From an uncultured Micrococcales bacterium (lineage in GTDB: Bacteria; Actinomycetota; Actinomycetes; Actinomycetales; Microbacteriaceae): DNA of 13,143 bases. Of this stretch, positions 6,515 through 13,143 are shown in pieces. The stretch spans positions 1 through 13,143 of the forward strand of contig CAIYTL010000115.1 of the NCBI GenBank assembly GCA_903929105.1. The letters are read 5' to 3'. The notes beneath the pieces were generated by a model. That model was not told the DNA's origin and searched no databases. It saw only the letters and a program-made list of their open reading frames with translations. The translations under genes were made by a program, and so were the position numbers. Position 1 is the stretch's first letter; the number at the start of each line of letters is the position of its first letter.

Positions 6515-6520
6515 TTGACA
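6515..6520 (+). promoter_or_regulatory. Possible -35 element for ctaA
   Basis: TTGACA matches the housekeeping -35 consensus exactly. A -10 would be expected near 6537-6545, but no TANNNT-like hexamer is there, so the promoter call is weak. Confidence 0.2.
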
Positions 6521-6571
6521 CTAGCCCTAAACGCGGGCACTTTGAAGTTTTTGGGTCTGAAAGGGCTGATT

Positions 6572-7531
6572 TTGAATCGTTTGTCTTCACTTTGGGTTAG
6601 ACCAGCCGATTGGGCTGGCGCACGTTTAGCCGGCAAGGCCCGTCTTTGGGCCTGGGTGTCACTGGCCAGCGAAATTTTGATCGTTGTTACCGGTGGCGTA
6701 GTTCGTTTGACCGGTTCGGGTTTGGGTTGCACCGACTGGCCGGAATGCACGGCCGGGCACCTCAGCACTACGCCGGCTCAGGGCATTCACGGCGCAATTG
6801 AGTTTGGCAACCGCTTGCTCACCGGAGTTTTGATCATTGTTGCCTTGGCCACGCTGTTGGCCGTTCGCGGCGCAGCGCTTCGCTCGGCAACCCGAATGGC
6901 TTGGGTGCTGATTGCAGGCATTGCGGTGCAGGCCGTTGTCGGTGGCGTAACCGTTTGGATCAAACTGATTCCGTGGTTGGTAGGCGTTCACTTCGTATTG
7001 AGTGCCGTGATGATTGTGCTGTCGTGCCTATTGGTATGGCGGGTTTATCAGCCTCAACACCGCACCATGCCCCAGTTGGCCTACCGAATGGCGAATCCGC
7101 TAGTTTGGCTCGGTGGCTTAGTCGTGTTCATTGGGGTGCTGACTACTGGGTCAGGGCCACACGCGGGTGACATCAACTCGGTTCGTAACGGTTTGTCGTT
7201 TGAGATTCTTGAAAAAGTTCACAGCGTGCCGGCCTATTTGTTACTAACGCTCGAGATTATTTTGTTCACCTTGCTGCTGCGTCACGATCTGCGCCGGCAA
7301 CCCCGTGAAAATCGTCTGGCCACGATTGTGTTTGGGGCTCTTTTGCTCACAACAGTGGCACAGGCCATCTTGGGGGTAGTGCAGAGTTATTTGGTGACAC
7401 CTGCCGTGCCAGCTCTGCTTGTTGGTTTTCACATGTTTGGTGCGTCAGCGCTAGTTGCACTACTGACTTTTGCCTGGCTGACGGTTCACGGCAAAAGCTC
7501 TGATTCAGCGGCCGCAGCAGAGTCTAAATAA
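6572..7531 (+). CDS. ctaA: Heme A synthase (COX15/CtaA family)
   Basis: A membrane enzyme that oxidises the C8 methyl group of heme O to make heme A for aa3-type cytochrome oxidase. The 319-residue product has about eight hydrophobic segments. The four family histidines are present: H73 (GIHGAIEFGNR), H140 (GVHFVLS), H217 (KVHSVPA) and H287 (GFHMFGA). E77 is present in the first motif. The first external loop has a cysteine pair (C53, C59) after VVRLTGSGLG; the second pair known from Bacillus CtaA is absent. I chose the TTG at 6572 because GAAAGGG lies six bases before it and the resulting N terminus fits actinobacterial homologues. A TTG at 6473 would add 33 residues that do not look like CtaA. 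It is divergent from sufB, and phr follows after six bases. Confidence 0.93.
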   Translation: MNRLSSLWVRPADWAGARLAGKARLWAWVSLASEILIVVTGGVVRLTGSGLGCTDWPECTAGHLSTTPAQGIHGAIEFGNRLLTGVLIIVALATLLAVRGAALRSATRMAWVLIAGIAVQAVVGGVTVWIKLIPWLVGVHFVLSAVMIVLSCLLVWRVYQPQHRTMPQLAYRMANPLVWLGGLVVFIGVLTTGSGPHAGDINSVRNGLSFEILEKVHSVPAYLLLTLEIILFTLLLRHDLRRQPRENRLATIVFGALLLTTVAQAILGVVQSYLVTPAVPALLVGFHMFGASALVALLTFAWLTVHGKSSDSAAAAESK

Positions 7532-7537
7532 TCGCGC

Positions 7538-8962
7538 ATGGCTAGATTGCATTGGTTTCGCAAAGACTTTCGCCTGAATGACAACGAGGCATTGGCTGAG
7601 TGCATAACTTCAGCACATGCTGACGGCGACGGTTCGGTAACGGCGCTGTATGTGTTTGATTTGAACGCATTCAAAGCTCTCGCGGGAATCAGACAACATT
7701 CCCTGCGTGCCGGCGTTGCCGCGCTCGCCGATAGTCTTCTAGAACTTGGCGGTGAACTAAACATTCAACAGGCCGCTGGTGGCTTGTCTGCCGTAGCTGA
7801 AGCGGTAGTCAGAGTTGCTCAGGCGGCTGAAGTCAAAGAAGTTCACGCCATGCGGCTTTTTGACCCAGCCGGAGTAGCCGAGCAAAACGCAGTAGGTCTT
7901 GCATTGCAGGCAGCGGGAATCTTTTTGCGCTTGACCGGAAGCAACTATGCGGTAGCGCCCGGCACAGTGCTAAAGGCAAGCGATGGAACACCGTATCGGG
8001 TGTATACGCCCTTTTTCAAGGCATGGTTCGAGCTGCTGCCAGCAGGTGCAGCTGCCGCACCCAAGCCACTGCCCCAACTCGGTCAAACCTGGCGCTCGCC
8101 GCTGGTGGCTCAAATCAGCCCGAGCCAAGGGTTGCCTGATTGCACCGAAGCAGTGGCTTTCGAAGTCAAAGCGGGCGAAGCATTTGCCCTGCGAACTTTT
8201 GAACGATTCAAGAAACGTGCGCTCGCCGACTATGCCGATGACCGCAATCGCGCCGACCTCAGTGGCACCTCACATTTGAGCCATGCGTTGGCTCACGGCG
8301 AGGTTCACCCCCGCACGCTGCTCGCTCAGCTCGGCGACTCCAAAGGTGAAGAAGTTTTTCGCAAAGAGCTGGCTTGGCGCGAGTTTTATGCCGACGTGCT
8401 CTGGCATAACCCTGAATCGCTAAACGATTACTACGCCCCGATCTTCGCAAAAATGCGCTACGACACCGGCGAGCAGTCTGAACTGCGCCTCAAGGCGTGG
8501 CAGGCCGGAAAAACAGGGTATCCGATGGTTGACGCGGGAATGCGACAGCTGCTGGCAGATGGTTGGGTTCACAACCGCGTGCGCATGATTGTGGCTTCGT
8601 TCTTGGTCAAAGATTTGCACCTTGAGTGGCAGCAGGGCGCAGCCTGGTTTGAACGCCACCTGAGCGATTTTGACCCGGCTTCAAATGCCCACGGATGGCA
8701 GTGGACTGCAGGAACCGGCACCGATGCGTCGCCTTATTACCGCGTTTTCAACCCCGTTATGCAGGGACTAAAGTTTGATCCAAACGGTGATTACGTTCGC
8801 AAATATGTTCCTGAGTTGGCTCACCTTGCCGGGGCAAGTGCGCACGAACCATGGGAATCGCCGAATGGTTACAGCGCGGGTTATGTCGAACGAATTGTCG
8901 ATCACGGCCTTGAGCGTCAAGAGTCGCTGGCGCGCCTAGAAGAGCTCAAAGCGCTGCGCTAA
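7538..8962 (+). CDS. phr: Deoxyribodipyrimidine photolyase (CPD photolyase, class I type)
   Basis: A light-driven flavoenzyme that splits UV-induced pyrimidine dimers in DNA. The 474-residue product has an N-terminal alpha/beta antenna domain (RLHWFRKDFRLNDNEAL at 3-19) and a C-terminal FAD-binding helical domain. FAD-domain motifs include WREFYADVLWHNPE, KTGYPMVDAGMRQL, GWVHNRVRMIVASFLVKDL and the GWQW segment with W387. N383 matches E. coli N378, near flavin N5. W387 and W364 match E. coli W382 and W359 of the electron-transfer chain. The position equivalent to E. coli W306 is not Trp (near G311), but Y308 is close by. ATG at 7538 is a standard N terminus, although the SD is weak (AGAG). 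It lies six bases after ctaA and is presumably cotranscribed with it. It converges on ctaB with 25 bases between the stops. Confidence 0.95.
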   Translation: MARLHWFRKDFRLNDNEALAECITSAHADGDGSVTALYVFDLNAFKALAGIRQHSLRAGVAALADSLLELGGELNIQQAAGGLSAVAEAVVRVAQAAEVKEVHAMRLFDPAGVAEQNAVGLALQAAGIFLRLTGSNYAVAPGTVLKASDGTPYRVYTPFFKAWFELLPAGAAAAPKPLPQLGQTWRSPLVAQISPSQGLPDCTEAVAFEVKAGEAFALRTFERFKKRALADYADDRNRADLSGTSHLSHALAHGEVHPRTLLAQLGDSKGEEVFRKELAWREFYADVLWHNPESLNDYYAPIFAKMRYDTGEQSELRLKAWQAGKTGYPMVDAGMRQLLADGWVHNRVRMIVASFLVKDLHLEWQQGAAWFERHLSDFDPASNAHGWQWTAGTGTDASPYYRVFNPVMQGLKFDPNGDYVRKYVPELAHLAGASAHEPWESPNGYSAGYVERIVDHGLERQESLARLEELKALR

Positions 8963-8987
8963 AATCCGCTTCGATTGTTTTCAGTGA

Positions 8988-9914
8988 CTAGAACAATGCA
9001 ATGTGCATTAGTGGGTCGAGCGCGACTGCCAAGAACAAAACTGTCAAATAAGTAATCGAACCGTGAAATAAGCGCATCGGATTTTTGGCGTCGCCGTCTT
9101 TGCCATCTTTGTAAAGCACGTAGGCCTCAAACACAAACCAGGCTCCGCTCGCGACCGCTAGAACGCTATAGATTGCACCCATCTGCGCTGCGGGAATCAA
9201 AATCAGAGTCGAAACGTAAAGCGCCCAGCTGTAAAGAATGATTTGAATGCCCACTACACCGGGGGCTGCTACCACTGGCAACATCGGCACGTTGGCCGCC
9301 GCATAATCTTTTTTATATTTCATGGCCAACGGCCAGTAATGCGGCGGGGTCCATAAGAAAATTATCAGGAACAAGACCCAAGCACCGATCTCAACGGTGT
9401 GCGTCACAGCAGACCATCCGATAAGAACCGGCATGCAGCCCGCTGCGCCACCCCAAACGATGTTTTGCGGGGTGCGTCGCTTGAGCAGCATGGTGTAAAT
9501 CAGCACATAGAAGGCGATCGCTGCAACCGAAAGCACTGCCGAGAGCCAGCCGCCCACGATCCACAACCAAACAGTTGAGACGATAGCGAGAATCCAGGCA
9601 AAAACGAATGCTTCAGTTTTGCTCAATTCGCCGGTGACGAGCGGGCGACCTTTGGTGCGGCCCATAATCTTGTCGATGTCGGCATCGATGTAACAGTTGA
9701 ACGCGTTAGCTGAACCTGCGCTGAGGGCTCCGCCGACCAGCGTGCCTAAAACTAACCACCAAAACTTGCCGAACTCGCCGATACCGTGGTTGGCCAAAAT
9801 CATGGTTGGCACGGTTGTTATAAGCAATAGCTCAATTACGCGTGGTTTGGTCAGCGCAACATAGGCTTTTGCCTTTGCCGAAAAGTAGTTTTTGGGTGTG
9901 GTTGAAGAACTCAT
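8988..9914 (-). CDS. ctaB: Protoheme IX farnesyltransferase (heme O synthase)
   Basis: An integral membrane UbiA-family prenyltransferase that adds a farnesyl group to heme B, making heme O, the substrate of CtaA. The 308-residue product has a normal length and many hydrophobic helices. The first Asp-rich motif is N73 followed by D77, D79 and D81 (NCYIDADID), with GRTKGRPL after it. The conserved loop YTMLLKRRTPQNIVWGG (140-156) and the second motif region WTPPHYWPLAMKYKKDY (188-204) are also present. ATG at 9912-9914 gives the expected short hydrophilic N terminus (SSSTTPKNYF). It is divergent from tkt and converges on phr. No strong terminator hairpin is seen in the 25 bases between phr and ctaB. 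Confidence 0.96.
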   Translation of the reverse strand: MSSSTTPKNYFSAKAKAYVALTKPRVIELLLITTVPTMILANHGIGEFGKFWWLVLGTLVGGALSAGSANAFNCYIDADIDKIMGRTKGRPLVTGELSKTEAFVFAWILAIVSTVWLWIVGGWLSAVLSVAAIAFYVLIYTMLLKRRTPQNIVWGGAAGCMPVLIGWSAVTHTVEIGAWVLFLIIFLWTPPHYWPLAMKYKKDYAAANVPMLPVVAAPGVVGIQIILYSWALYVSTLILIPAAQMGAIYSVLAVASGAWFVFEAYVLYKDGKDGDAKNPMRLFHGSITYLTVLFLAVALDPLMHIALF

Positions 9915-9974
9915 CGCTACCAGTCTAAATGCCCTAAAGGTATAGACTTTTTACTAGTTGTGGAATGAAAGATT

Positions 9975-9989
9975 TTCAACCCTGTTGAA
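9975..9989. promoter_or_regulatory. Perfect 15-bp dyad between ctaB and tkt, possible operator
   Basis: TTCAAC (9975-9980), CCT, GTTGAA (9984-9989) form a perfect inverted repeat in the divergent ctaB-tkt spacer. It overlaps a possible -35 box for tkt (TTGAAC, 9985-9990; -10-like CTTAAT at 10007-10012, 16-base spacer, both 4 of 6 matches). It could serve either divergent gene. Confidence 0.35.
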
Positions 9990-10051
9990 CCTTCAAGAAC
10001 TCATAACTTAATCGGCGATGGAGCCATTTCTTCCCTGAGCGCCTGCTTATT

Positions 10052-10074
10052 TTTGTAGGTGATTCTTCTACAAA
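10052..10074 (+). repeat. Hairpin in the tkt leader, next to the ribosome binding site
   Basis: TTTGTAG (10052-10058) and CTACAAA (10068-10074) form a perfect 7-bp stem with a 9-base loop, ending three bases before the tkt SD. It is AU-rich and only moderately stable. It could affect translation start or simply keep the RBS open. Confidence 0.45.
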
Positions 10075-10077
10075 TCT

Positions 10078-10083
10078 AAGGAG
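10078..10083 (+). promoter_or_regulatory. Ribosome binding site deciding the TTG start of tkt
   Basis: AAGGAG lies six bases before TTG at 10090. It is the strongest SD in the area and supports the TTG start of transketolase, since no ATG or GTG is available at the expected N terminus. Confidence 0.85.
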
Positions 10084-10089
10084 ACGTCC

Positions 10090-12180
10090 TTGTCAGAATT
10101 CCAGTGGTCAGAACTTGACTCAAAGGCCGTAGACACCGCTCGTGTTTTAGCCGCCGACGCCGTTGAAAAAGTTGGCAATGGCCACCCCGGCACAGCCATT
10201 AGCTTGGCACCGGTTGCTTACCTGCTTTTCAACAAGGTGATGCGTCACGACCCTTCTGACGACCGCTGGCTTGGCCGCGACCGCTTCATTCTTTCGGTTG
10301 GCCACAGTTCGCTGACCATCTATAACCAGCTTTATTTGCACGGATACGGCCTAGAGCTTGACGACTTGAAGGCGCTGCGCACTTGGGGTTCAGCCACCCC
10401 TGGTCACCCAGAATACGGCCACACTAAAGGTGTTGAAATCACTACTGGCCCGTTGGGTCAAGGTTTGGCTTCGGCAACAGGTTTTGCCTATGCTGCCCGG
10501 TTTGAGCGCGGCTTGTTTGACCCAAAGGCTGCCGAAGGCACCAGCCCGTTTGACCACTTTGTTTATGTGATCGCTGGCGATGGCGACATGCAAGAGGGCG
10601 TGACTGCTGAAGCTGCTTCGCTTGCTGGCCACCAAAAGCTTGGCAACCTCGTGGTCATTTATGACTCAAACCAGATTTCGATTGAAGACGACACCAACAT
10701 TGCCTTCACCGAAGACGTGAGTGCTCGATATGAGTCTTATGGCTGGCACACTCAGGTTGTCGACTGGAAGAAAACCGGTGACTACGTTGAAGACGTTGCC
10801 GAGTTGTATCGCGCCATTGAGGCAGCGAAGGCGGTTACTGACAAGCCTTCACTCATTACCCTTCGCACCATCATCGGCTGGCCTTCGCCTAAGAAGCAGA
10901 ACAGTGGCAAGATTCACGGTTCGGCTCTAGGTGCCGAAGAGCTAGCCGGTCTAAAGACTGTTCTAGGTTTTGACCCAGAAAAAACTTTTGAAGTTGACCC
11001 TGCGGTTATCGCTCACACTCGCGGCTACCAGAAGCACGCTGACGCGGTTCGCGCCACTTGGCAGGCACAGTTCGATGCTTGGGCTAGCGAAAACGCTGAG
11101 AGCAAAAAGCTTCTCGACCGAGTTGTTTCAGGTCAGGCTCCTGCAGGTCTTGCCGAGGCGCTGCCTAAGTTCGATGGCGGCACCGAGGTTTCAACCCGTG
11201 CGGCATCGGGCAAAGTAATCAACGCTCTTGCCTCAGTGATGCCAGAACTTTGGGGTGGCTCAGCCGACCTAGCAGAGTCAAACCTCACGACCATCAATGG
11301 CGCTAAGTCATTTGTTCCTGCCGAGTGGTCAACTCACGAGTGGTCTGGCGACAAGTTTGGTCGCGTGTTGCACTTTGGTATTCGCGAGCATGCAATGGGC
11401 TCAATCTTGAACGGCATCGTTCTGCACGGCAACACCCGTGCATTCGGCGGAACCTTCTTGATCTTCAGTGACTACATGCGTCCAGCAGTTCGTTTGGCTG
11501 CACTTATGAAGGTTCCAACCATTTTTGTCTGGACCCACGACTCGGTCGCACTCGGCGAAGACGGCCCAACTCACCAGCCAATCGAACAGATTTCAACTCT
11601 GCGCGCGATTCCTGGCCTAGACATTGTTCGCCCTGGTGACGCCAACGAGACTGCTTATGCCTGGAAGACCATGCTTGAGCGCCGCGAAGGCCCAGCCGGC
11701 ATTGCCCTAACCCGTCAGAACATTCCGGTGTTCAAGCGCGGCGAGGCTGACTCAACCGGCGCCGTCTTTGCTGGTGCCGAGAACACTGCTAAAGGCGCCT
11801 ACACCCTGGTCGACGCAGCAAACGGCGCACCTAAGGTGATTTTGATTGCTACCGGCTCAGAAGTTCAGCTAGCCGTCAACGCACGTGAACAGCTAGAAGC
11901 AGCCGGTATTGCAACCCGTGTAGTTTCAGCGCCGTGCCTGGAATGGTTTGACGAGCAGTCGGCAGAATATCGCGAGAGCGTCTTGCCAGCATCGGTCACT
12001 GCCCGCGTATCAGTTGAGGCTGGTCTTTCACTCGGATGGTCGAAGTACATCGGCCTCGGCGAGAGCGTATCAATCGAGCACTTCGGCGCATCGGCTGACT
12101 ACAAGACGCTTTTCACTCAGTTTGGCATCACCACTGAAGCTGTGGTTGCCGCCGCTCACAAGACCCTGGCCCGCGCCTAG
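10090..12180 (+). CDS. tkt: Transketolase
   Basis: A thiamine diphosphate enzyme of the pentose phosphate pathway that moves two-carbon units between sugar phosphates in the cytoplasm. The 696-residue product is full length. The N-terminal domain has VGNGHPGTA with H32, GHSS with H72, and the ThDP/metal motif GDGDMQEG (163-170) ending at N194. The middle domain has FGIREHAMG (429-437), with E433 the catalytic cofactor-activating glutamate, and LGEDGPTHQPIEQ with H495. H276 sits in GKIHGS. A C-terminal domain follows (ILIATGSEVQLA). The start is TTG, fixed by AAGGAG six bases upstream. The tal gene follows 50 bases later, probably cotranscribed. A 5' leader of perhaps 75 bases may be present. 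Confidence 0.97.
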   Translation: MSEFQWSELDSKAVDTARVLAADAVEKVGNGHPGTAISLAPVAYLLFNKVMRHDPSDDRWLGRDRFILSVGHSSLTIYNQLYLHGYGLELDDLKALRTWGSATPGHPEYGHTKGVEITTGPLGQGLASATGFAYAARFERGLFDPKAAEGTSPFDHFVYVIAGDGDMQEGVTAEAASLAGHQKLGNLVVIYDSNQISIEDDTNIAFTEDVSARYESYGWHTQVVDWKKTGDYVEDVAELYRAIEAAKAVTDKPSLITLRTIIGWPSPKKQNSGKIHGSALGAEELAGLKTVLGFDPEKTFEVDPAVIAHTRGYQKHADAVRATWQAQFDAWASENAESKKLLDRVVSGQAPAGLAEALPKFDGGTEVSTRAASGKVINALASVMPELWGGSADLAESNLTTINGAKSFVPAEWSTHEWSGDKFGRVLHFGIREHAMGSILNGIVLHGNTRAFGGTFLIFSDYMRPAVRLAALMKVPTIFVWTHDSVALGEDGPTHQPIEQISTLRAIPGLDIVRPGDANETAYAWKTMLERREGPAGIALTRQNIPVFKRGEADSTGAVFAGAENTAKGAYTLVDAANGAPKVILIATGSEVQLAVNAREQLEAAGIATRVVSAPCLEWFDEQSAEYRESVLPASVTARVSVEAGLSLGWSKYIGLGESVSIEHFGASADYKTLFTQFGITTEAVVAAAHKTLARA

Positions 12181-12230
12181 GTCATCCATCGATTTAAAAG
12201 CACCAAAGACTTCTTAGAAAGCAGAAAACT

Positions 12231-13143
12231 ATGACCAGCCCACTAGCTCAACTAGCAGCCAACGGCGTAAGCATTTGGCTTGACGACCTTTCACGCCAGC
12301 GCATCACCTCGGGTGGTCTGCGCGACATCATCACCAACCGCAGCGTTTCAGGTGTAACCACCAACCCGACCATCTTTGCGGGTGCCCTTTCAAAAGGCGA
12401 AGGCTATGGTCCACAGGTTTCAGAGCTAGCCGCTAAGGGCGCTAGCGCTGCCGAAGCTGTTTTTGAAATCACCACCCAAGATGTGGCCGACGCCTGCGAC
12501 ATCTTCGCTGGGGTTTATGCCGACTCAAAAGGTTTTGACGGTCGCGTTTCGATCGAGGTTGAACCAGGTTTGGCGCACGACACCGCGGGCACCGTGGCTC
12601 AAGCAAAGCAGCTGTTTGCAAAAGTTAACCGCGAAAACGTGATGATCAAGATTCCGGCAACTAAAGCCGGTCTTGGCGCAATCACCGAGGTAATCGGCGA
12701 GGGAATCAGCGTAAACGTGACCCTAATCTTTTCGTTGGCGCGCTACCACGAAGTAATCGCTGCCTACATCGCTGGCGTTGAGAAGGCAAAAGCTGCCGGT
12801 CACGACATCAGCAAGATTCATTCGGTTGCGTCTTTCTTTGTTTCACGCGTTGACCTAGAAATCGACAAGCGCCTGAGCGCCGTGGGCACCGAATCGGCTT
12901 TGGCGTTGAAGAGCAAGGCTGCTCTGGCCAACGCTCGCTTGGCCTACCAGGTTTATGAGCAAGACTTTGCAACTGAACGCTGGGCAGCCCTAGCTGCAGC
13001 TGGCGCCAACAAGCAGCGCCCGCTAATGGCCTCAACCGGTGTGAAAGACCCTAACTTGAGCGACACCCTGTATGTCACCGAGTTGGTAGCCCCTGACCTA
13101 GTGAACACCATGCCAGAAAAGACCATGGAGGCCGTTTATGACC
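12231..13143 (+). CDS. tal: Transaldolase, partial (3' end outside window)
   Basis: Transfers a three-carbon dihydroxyacetone unit between sugar phosphates, linking the pentose phosphate pathway with glycolysis. 304 codons are visible without a stop, and the gene continues past the window edge. The family pattern is clear: SIWLDDLSRQRI near the N terminus with the conserved Asp, VTTNPTIFAGAL (about 42-53), VMIKIPAT with the Schiff-base lysine K140, NVTLIFSLARYHEVI, and SFFVSRVD. It is the longer actinobacterial/cyanobacterial type rather than the short TalB-like or MipB type; this is inferred from the N-terminal sequence. ATG at 12231 is preceded by a weak SD-like GAAAG. It follows tkt by 50 bases with no terminator between, consistent with a tkt-tal operon. 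Confidence 0.96.
   Translation, partial: MTSPLAQLAANGVSIWLDDLSRQRITSGGLRDIITNRSVSGVTTNPTIFAGALSKGEGYGPQVSELAAKGASAAEAVFEITTQDVADACDIFAGVYADSKGFDGRVSIEVEPGLAHDTAGTVAQAKQLFAKVNRENVMIKIPATKAGLGAITEVIGEGISVNVTLIFSLARYHEVIAAYIAGVEKAKAAGHDISKIHSVASFFVSRVDLEIDKRLSAVGTESALALKSKAALANARLAYQVYEQDFATERWAALAAAGANKQRPLMASTGVKDPNLSDTLYVTELVAPDLVNTMPEKTMEAVYD

Larger units (their letters stand above)
6358..6571. other. Divergent intergenic region between sufB and ctaA
   Basis: About 214 bases without a gene; it should hold promoters for both the suf operon (leftward) and ctaA-phr (rightward). Visible elements are a perfect 10-bp palindrome TTGAGCTCAA (6408-6417), a tandem GTTCAA repeat (6483-6488 and 6490-6495), a short dyad AGCCA/TGGCT (6500-6504 and 6509-6513), and a consensus-like -35 TTGACA (6515-6520) facing ctaA with no clear -10. 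No good suf promoter could be picked by eye. The frame extending ctaA upstream to a TTG at 6473 is probably not translated. Confidence 0.6.

Noticed and set aside
6473..6571. Extended N terminus of CtaA from an upstream TTG
   Set aside because: The extra 33 residues do not resemble CtaA, and a much better SD (GAAAGGG) stands before the TTG at 6572.
8963..8987. Terminator between phr and ctaB
   Set aside because: The 25-base gap has no stable stem with a T-run on either strand.

Overview
The window looks like a chromosomal segment of a small-genome actinobacterium, most likely freshwater Microbacteriaceae (Rhodoluna/Aquiluna-type 'Luna' lineage). This is an inference from the protein sequences, the moderate G+C, the short spacers, the frequent TTG/GTG starts, and a gene order (tal/tkt - ctaB - ctaA - suf operon) that matches a known actinobacterial neighbourhood: Mycobacterium tuberculosis has tal, tkt, ctaB and the sufRBDCSUT cluster in the same region. 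No mobile element, CRISPR array, tRNA or rRNA was seen.

Layout. 130-1239 (+) is an uncharacterised protein with an acidic cytoplasmic tail, one membrane anchor and a large external domain. It converges on a secreted alpha-carbonic anhydrase (1302-2087, -), and a bidirectional terminator lies between them. The carbonic anhydrase has a leader with two inverted repeats and an AT-rich palindrome. Next comes the iron-sulfur assembly operon, read leftward: sufB, sufD, a Rieske-type ferredoxin, sufC and a SufT-like DUF59 protein (6357 to 2327), closed by its own terminator. Divergent from sufB are ctaA (heme A synthase) and phr (DNA photolyase), six bases apart. ctaB (heme O synthase) converges on phr. 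Divergent from ctaB are tkt (transketolase) and the first 304 codons of tal (transaldolase), which runs off the end.

Function. The suf genes encode a SufBC2D-type scaffold plus accessory proteins. CtaB and CtaA act in sequence (heme B to heme O to heme A) to supply the aa3-type cytochrome oxidase. tkt and tal form the non-oxidative pentose phosphate branch. Photolyase and the exported carbonic anhydrase fit a sunlit aquatic life, but that is only suggestive.

Main anomaly. sufD stops after 342 codons, but the same frame continues for another 54 codons with clear SufD C-terminal sequence up to a stop that overlaps the Rieske start. That tail is interrupted by two in-frame stops (TAA, then TAG). 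The SufD C-terminal helical segment therefore appears to have been cut off recently by point mutations, or the sequence contains errors. No sufR, sufS or sufU is present in the operon. I found no evidence for a wholly new multi-gene system here.
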